A stretch of 9,991 bases of DNA from JANXSS01 sp043729515 (lineage in GTDB: Bacteria; Pseudomonadota; Gammaproteobacteria; Burkholderiales; Burkholderiaceae_D): positions 1 to 9,991 of the forward strand of contig JAYTLK010000094.1 in assembly GCA_043729515.1 (NCBI GenBank). The letters are read 5' to 3'. Shown here piece by piece: positions 6,527 to 9,991 of the stretch. The notes beneath the pieces are model-generated. The model worked only from the letters and a program-made list of their open reading frames with translations, ran no database searches and was not told where the DNA came from. Each line of letters begins with the position of its first letter. Positions within the stretch are counted from its first letter, which is position 1. The position numbers were made by a program, and so were the translations under genes.

Positions 6527-7279
6527 ATGCGAAAAAATCCACGTTGCACGACCTGGATGCCGGCCATGTTGCTTGTCTTTGGCAGCCTATCGGGCATGAC
6601 CATGTCGACGCAAGCAGAAAACATGATCCCGGCAGTAATGCCGGATGGGGCAGAGGCGCAAGAAATACGGCCGGAAGCGCTGCTGCAAGAGTCTCCCTTG
6701 ATCTTGCTCTCGGAAAAAGTTTTACATCTGTCGGTTGAAGGGGGAAAAAACTCGCATGAAACCGCTCTTACCATTGGCAGCATTGGGAACGGCGCTAACT
6801 TGCTAGCGTCGGCAGCAGGTGAACCCCTGACTGGAAAATTACAGGACTGGGTTGCAGTCGAAAGCCATCTTCTCGACGATTCGCGGGGTGGCTTCGATAC
6901 ATCGCTGCGGCTGACGTTGTCATTCGGTATTGAAAGAGCGGTCTACCTGAACGGTGCGCTTGTGACGACCACCAGCTTCAATCTGCCAGCAATGAACGGG
7001 ATCGGAACTGGAGATGCTGGTGCCGTAAGCATGGCAGGGTCTAGCGGCTTGCCGATCAGCTCCGTTGCAATTCTGCAAAACGGCGCCGGCAATTCATTTA
7101 CTGCAGGACTGAGTAATTTGCCACAAGCGGCAACCATCATCCAGAACACCTTGAACAATCAATCAATACTCAGCCATACGACAATCAACGCATCTGCGAA
7201 CAGCCTTGAATTATTACGTGCAAATACATTTCAAGGTCTGCTGAAGGATGGCATAGGGCAAAGTGTCGTACCGCATTGA
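6527..7279 (+). CDS. Exported protein with RGGF motif, associated with C39-like peptidase
   Basis: The 250-aa protein starts 10 bp after the peptidase stop with a good ribosome site (AAGGA, 6 nt before ATG 6527), so translation is probably coupled. A signal peptide ends near 'STQA' (residue 30). Residues 31-115 are variable. 'LLDDSRGGFD' (RGG at 120-122) is followed by a conserved-looking beta-rich block, 'LSFGIERAVYLNGALVTTTS'. The C-terminal third carries repeated Asn/Gln motifs: 'VAILQNGAGN', 'ATIIQNTLNNQS' and 'INASANSLELLR'. The motif LL-x3-RGG-x-D also occurs in the 163-aa protein two genes upstream. Proteins of this build next to C39-like peptidases look familiar to me from proteobacteria, but I cannot give a named family. 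A role as a fibre cap, chaperone-like accessory (FapA or FapE position) or processed subunit is inferred from context. Cleavage after GG would release a 128-residue C-terminal product. Confidence 0.78.
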   Translation: MRKNPRCTTWMPAMLLVFGSLSGMTMSTQAENMIPAVMPDGAEAQEIRPEALLQESPLILLSEKVLHLSVEGGKNSHETALTIGSIGNGANLLASAAGEPLTGKLQDWVAVESHLLDDSRGGFDTSLRLTLSFGIERAVYLNGALVTTTSFNLPAMNGIGTGDAGAVSMAGSSGLPISSVAILQNGAGNSFTAGLSNLPQAATIIQNTLNNQSILSHTTINASANSLELLRANTFQGLLKDGIGQSVVPH

Positions 7280-7300
7280 ACTCGGTAACGAGACCGTGCA

Positions 7301-7412
7301 CTGATTGCCAATTGCTGATTGCTGATTGCCAATTGCTGATTGCTGATTGCTGATTGCTGATTGCTGATTGCCAATTGCTGATTGCTGATTGCTGATTGCT
7401 GATTGCTGATTG
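7301..7412. repeat. Heptanucleotide tandem array (16 units)
   Basis: Sixteen contiguous 7-bp units run from 7301 to 7412. Thirteen are CTGATTG and three (units 2, 5 and 11) are CCAATTG; no unit has an indel. Units 1-6 form two copies of a 21-bp higher-order pattern (CTG-, CCA-, CTG- type). The array starts 21 bp after the last gene of the operon. On the minus strand it translates as a repeating Q-Q-S-A-I-S-N heptapeptide, which is a by-product of 21 bp being divisible by three rather than evidence of a gene. Confidence 0.95.
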
Positions 7413-7545
7413 CTCGCGATCATACGAAAAGTTCTGGCGCTCGAAACTCGCCAGTCGAATGGAAGCAATGATGATCAACGATACCTGTCTACAGGTTTAG
7501 CAAGTTCTTGCGAAGGCGAATGGTACGTCAGCACTGATATGCAAG
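7413..7545. other. Short intergenic stretch after the repeat array
   Basis: No gene is visible. A 14-bp near-palindrome, ACCTGT-CT-ACAGGT, lies at 7483-7496. It could be an operator or a stem, but its loop is too tight and there is no T-tract for a terminator. The frame of the following hemerythrin remnant is open from 7501, so the true start of that gene may lie in this stretch. Confidence 0.4.
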
Positions 7546-8082
7546 GTGTCGATTAGCTCGCTGACCTATGAGCATGAACAGCTCGGCAAGTTGTTCAAGG
7601 ATTTTGAAAAGGCAACGAAGGCAGATGGCACGACCGAAAATGATGCATTGGCCGAACAGATTTACCTTGCATTTCTTGTTCACCTGTAGATCGAAGAAGA
7701 AATTTTTCCCGCCGTGCGTGCCGCAACTGACGAAAACGTCATGCTCAATGAAGTCAAGGTAGAGCATGCGAGTGGCAGGAAGTTGATCTTACAAATCCAG
7801 GAAATTGCCCCGGGCGATTCAATGTTTACTGCCAAGGTCACGGCCGTCGCCGAATAGATCGAACACCATGTCGAGCAATAGGGAGCGGAGAGGTTTCCTG
7901 ATGCGAAGAATGCGAGGCTGAACTTGGCATCCCTTGGTGAGCAGATGGATGAGCGCAAGGAGGCGCTATTGATAACGTTGATCAGAACCGCCCATGGTCT
8001 GGGAAGCAAGCGTAAGACAGGGTCAGCCACGCGCGCAACCTTGCATCAAGCCTGCACCTTTTTTCCTTTCGCTTATGGTTGA
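7546..8082 (+). pseudogene. Hemerythrin (HHE) domain protein, interrupted by three TAG codons
   Basis: One continuous frame reads 'SSLTYEHEQLGKLFKDFEKA', then 'LAFLVHL-stop-IEEEIFFPAVRAA', 'VEHASGRKLILQIQE', 'VAE-stop-IEHHVEQ-stop-GAERFPDAKN' and 'LGEQMDERKEALL'. This is the pattern of cytoplasmic hemerythrin-like HHE proteins, which bind a di-iron centre through His, Glu and Asp residues (H in EHEQ, H in VHL, E in IEEE, H in VEHAS, HH in IEHH). Stops are TAG at 7687, 7855 and 7879. The first two sit where family members often have Gln, consistent with CAG to TAG changes; the third probably replaced a Glu or Gln codon. No frameshift is needed to follow the domain from end to end. The start is unclear (GTG 7546, or upstream to 7501) and the stop is TGA at 8080. 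It is most simply a recent pseudogene; amber readthrough is an unlikely alternative. Confidence 0.8.
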
Positions 8083-8107
8083 TTGGAGCATTCATCTGCG
8101 CCGTTAA

Positions 8108-9330
8108 TGTAATTCAGGATTACGTTTTATTGCCTGCAGCGTCATCTGGAACATCACGGACAAGAAACTGGCGGCCAGTCTGTCGTATGAACAAAAAGAA
8201 CTTGCCGAGGTCACCCTTGAGTCGATTGCCGACGGGGTGATTACGACCGACGCAGCAGGTTGTGTCACCTATCTGAACAAAATCGCAGAAAACTTGACTG
8301 GCCGGACGGTTGCGCAGGCCAGAGGCCAGGCGGTTGACACGGTTTTTCGCATCGCTTCCGAGCGGGGAAGCCAACTGATCGAAAACAGCGCATCGCGATG
8401 CCTGATTCATCACGCTACGATTTCCATGGCGCCGCGCGGCATCCTGCGTGCTCGTGGTGGCAGGGACATCGATATCGAGGATTCCGTGGGGCCGATTCGC
8501 GGCGAGGACGGCACGATTTTGGGAACGGTGCTCGTATTCCACGATATCAGCCACGAGCAACGTTTGCGTCTTGAGCTTTCCTGGCAAGCAACGCACGAGG
8601 GCCAGACCGGGTTGATCAACCGGCGTGAATTTGAAGCACAGGTCGGCCTCGTGCTGTCGAGCGCGTGACGAGTCCACCCGGCACGCACTGCTATTCTCCG
8701 ATCTCGATCAATTCAAGATCGTCAACGATACGTCCGGTCACGTTGCAGGTGGCGCATTGCTGCGACAGCTTGCGTATCTGCTGCAGGGCCGCATGCGTGA
8801 AAAGGATTGGCTGTCACGGTTGGGTGCCGACCAACTGGGGGGTGCTATTGCGCTACTGTTCCCTTGGCGACGCACTGCAACTGGCTAAGTCGACGGCCTG
8901 ATGGACTACATCAACCTGCAATTCGATGAATTTTCGGTGCGGCCCGAAATGATCTGTTTCGAGATTACGGAGACTGCAGCAACCGGCAACCTGATCAAGC
9001 TTGATCAAGGTCCACATGTTCATGCAAGAAATCAATAAACACGACTGTCGTTTTGCGCTGGATGATTTTGGCAGCGGACTCCCATCATTCAGCTAGCTGA
9101 AGAACCTGCTTGTGGATTTCTTGAAGATCGACTGCAGCTTCGTGCTTGGAGTGGCGACCGATCCTGTCATTCGCGCCATGGTCGCATCCATCAACCAGGG
9201 TGGCCATGCGATGGAAATCGAAACGATTGCTGAATATGTTGAAAACGCCGAAATTTTGCGGCACGTGCAAGAGTCCGGCATCGATCATGCGCAGGGATTT
9301 GCCGTCGGCCGTCCCTACCCACTGAACTGA
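8108..9330 (+). pseudogene. PAS-GGDEF-EAL c-di-GMP signalling protein, multiply disrupted
   Basis: The remnant reads through several frames. From about 8108 to 8665 come a PAC end ('VIWNITDKKL') and a PAS domain ('ESIADGVITTDAAGCVTYLN' to 'VLVFHDISHEQRLRLELSWQ'), then the start of a GGDEF domain. A -2 shift near 8662 leads to 'HALLFSDLDQFKIVNDTSGH' and 'RLGADQL', where the GGDEF signature is degraded to GADQL. An extra G in the six-G run near 8836 shifts the frame again to 'GVLLRYCSLGDALQLAKS'. About 200 codons expected next (rest of GGDEF and the EAL-motif part) are missing. From 8901 the EAL domain continues with 'MICFEITETAA', is shifted by a 10-bp duplication at 8992-9010, and goes on with 'FALDDFGSGL', a TAG at 9094 and 'DFLKIDCSF' to 'GFAVGRPYPLN'. 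An in-frame TAA at 8105 closes the left side. It cannot make or break c-di-GMP as written. Confidence 0.88.
8992..9010 (+). repeat. 10-bp tandem duplication causing a frameshift
   Basis: TGATCAAG recurs at 8992 and 9002 with a 10-bp period. Removing one unit restores the EAL frame from 'TAATGNLIK' into 'VHMFMQEINKHDCRFALDD'. This makes it a clear, datable lesion in the pseudogene. Confidence 0.75.
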
Positions 9331-9359
9331 TCGGTAGAGAGAACAAAAGGCCGATCAGT
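9326..9359. terminator. 9-bp inverted repeat between convergent units
   Basis: ACTGATCGG (9326-9334) and CCGATCAGT (9351-9359) are perfect reverse complements separated by 16 nt. The left arm contains the stop codon of the EAL remnant. The small minus-strand gene ends 16 bp to the right. The position between converging units fits a bidirectional terminator, but neither side has a T-tract and the loop is long, so the function is uncertain. Confidence 0.4.
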
Positions 9360-9374
9360 CGGGAAGGGCGGGCT

Positions 9375-9464
9375 TCAACGCTTGCGTGTCGCAAGGTAGA
9401 TTGCCAGACCGATGACGAGCGCAACCACCAGTTCTCCCGCCGGCAGGAGCCATTCCACTTTCAT
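9375..9464 (-). CDS. 29-residue single-pass membrane protein overlapping the EAL gene
   Basis: The minus strand from 9464 reads MKVEWLLPAGELVVALVIGL then AIYLATRKR and stops with TGA at 9377-9375. Residues 11-25 form one hydrophobic helix, and the C-terminal Thr-Arg-Lys-Arg suggests a cytoplasmic C-terminus. Its ATG overlaps the stop of the upstream EAL-domain gene as ATGA, and AAGGA sits 9 nt before the start, both hallmarks of translational coupling. No homologue is known to me. A role at the membrane with the phosphodiesterase, such as localisation or regulation, is speculation from the overlap. Confidence 0.6.
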   Translation of the reverse strand: MKVEWLLPAGELVVALVIGLAIYLATRKR

Positions 9465-9991
9465 GCCGCGCGGTCCTTGGGGGTGGCGATCGACGACGCT
9501 GTGCTAGACAATGCAGCACTTTTCTTTTGCGCGACGTTTTCGTTCAGTACAGCGGTGTCAATCACGAAGCGCTCGAACGCTGCTGCCGGCAGAGGCTTGC
9601 TGAACAAATACCCTTGATACGCGTTGCACCCATGTTCGGCCAGGAATGTACGCTGGGCAGCGGTCTCGACGCCTTCGGCGATGACCGACAAGCCCAGACT
9701 CTGCGCCAGAGCAACGATCGTACGAGCAATCGCTGCATCGTTCGGATCGGTCAGGACATCGCGCACGAAAGACTGGTCGATTTTCAATTCATCCAGGGGA
9801 AGGCGTTTCAGGTAGGAAAGCGATGAATATCCGGTGCCGAAATCATCCAGCGCGAAGGCAATGCCATGCGCTTTCAACGCCGACATCTTGGCAATCGTTG
9901 CCTCCACATCGTCGACCAGGAGGCTTTCGGTCAGTTCGAGCTTCAGGCAATGCGGGTCGATCCCGGTGTTTTGAACAACCTGCAACACCTG
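9461..9991 (-). CDS. EAL-domain cyclic-di-GMP phosphodiesterase, C-terminal part
   Basis: The gene runs off the right edge, so the N-terminus, including the EAL motif itself, is not visible. The visible 176 residues are the C-terminal half of an EAL domain, which hydrolyses c-di-GMP to pGpG. Landmarks are 'LKLELTES' (metal-binding Glu), 'FALDDFGTGYSSLSYLKRLP' (the DDFG metal-binding pair and loop 6), 'DELKIDQSFVRD', 'VIAEGVET' (catalytic-site Glu) and 'YQGYLFSKPLP'. All key residues present are intact, in contrast to the disrupted EAL gene on the opposite strand. A Ser/Ala-rich tail of about 30 residues follows the domain. Such C-terminal EAL domains are commonly preceded by GGDEF and sensor domains, so the full protein is probably larger. 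Its stop overlaps the start of the 29-residue membrane protein. Confidence 0.9.
   Translation of the reverse strand, partial: QVLQVVQNTGIDPHCLKLELTESLLVDDVEATIAKMSALKAHGIAFALDDFGTGYSSLSYLKRLPLDELKIDQSFVRDVLTDPNDAAIARTIVALAQSLGLSVIAEGVETAAQRTFLAEHGCNAYQGYLFSKPLPAAAFERFVIDTAVLNENVAQKKSAALSSTASSIATPKDRAA
9474..9478 (-). promoter_or_regulatory. Ribosome binding site for the 29-residue protein
   Basis: On the minus strand AAGGA lies 9 nt upstream of the ATG at 9464, inside the last codons of the EAL-domain gene. It supports translation of the small overlapping frame. Confidence 0.5.

Noticed and set aside
7301..7412. Possible CRISPR array
   Set aside because: Units are 7 bp, contiguous and without spacers; no cas genes are present.
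7185..7478. Minus-strand frames encoding a repeating QQSAISN heptapeptide
   Set aside because: They arise from a 7-bp repeat read in threes (21 bp), extend into the 3' end of a real gene, and have no other protein-like sequence.
7483..7496. Palindrome ACCTGT-CT-ACAGGT as a terminator
   Set aside because: The two-base loop is too tight and no T-tract follows; it is noted only as a near-palindrome in the intergenic entry.
7546..8082. Genuine amber recoding (for example pyrrolysine) of the hemerythrin gene
   Set aside because: No pyl genes or suppressor are visible, the adjacent gene is plainly a pseudogene, and two of the three TAG sites are explained by simple CAG to TAG changes. Kept only as a finding to check.

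Overview
The window looks like a chromosomal segment of a moderately GC-rich proteobacterium. The protein families point to a betaproteobacterium, possibly Burkholderiales or Oxalobacteraceae. This rests on family resemblance and codon style only, since no rRNA or other phylogenetic marker is present.

Layout. Positions 11-1629 (+) hold an orphan gluconate 2-dehydrogenase subunit-3-like exported protein with an 18-bp tandem repeat, followed by a 16S rRNA pseudouridine synthase of the RsuA family. Positions 1738-2988 (-) encode an outer-membrane beta-barrel with a low-complexity N-terminal linker. A 984-bp divergent intergenic region follows. Positions 3973-7279 (+) hold four genes that read as one transcription unit: a 356-aa Gly/Ala/Thr-rich exported protein, a 163-aa exported protein, a C39-like cysteine peptidase with a signal peptide, and a 250-aa exported protein. 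With the divergent barrel, this set resembles the logic of the Pseudomonas Fap functional-amyloid system (fibre subunits, FapD C39-like protease, FapF barrel), but gene order and fibre sequence differ. Two of the exported proteins share an 'LL-x3-RGG-x-D' motif that resembles the double-glycine site cleaved by C39 peptidases, so they are candidate substrates of the neighbouring protease.

Positions 7301-7412 carry 16 exact-length copies of a 7-bp unit. This array marks the boundary to a decayed region. A hemerythrin-like gene (about 7546-8082) is interrupted by three in-frame TAG codons without any frameshift. A PAS-GGDEF-EAL gene (about 8108-9330) is broken by two small frameshifts, a large internal deletion, a 10-bp tandem duplication and a TAG codon. 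Converging on it from the right edge, on the minus strand, is the intact C-terminal half of another EAL-domain protein. Its stop codon overlaps (ATGA) the start of a previously untracked 29-residue single-pass membrane protein.

The window thus combines a probable surface-fibre export locus, two dead signalling or oxygen-binding genes, a live c-di-GMP phosphodiesterase module, and three separate minisatellite-like repeats, two of them inside exported-protein genes.
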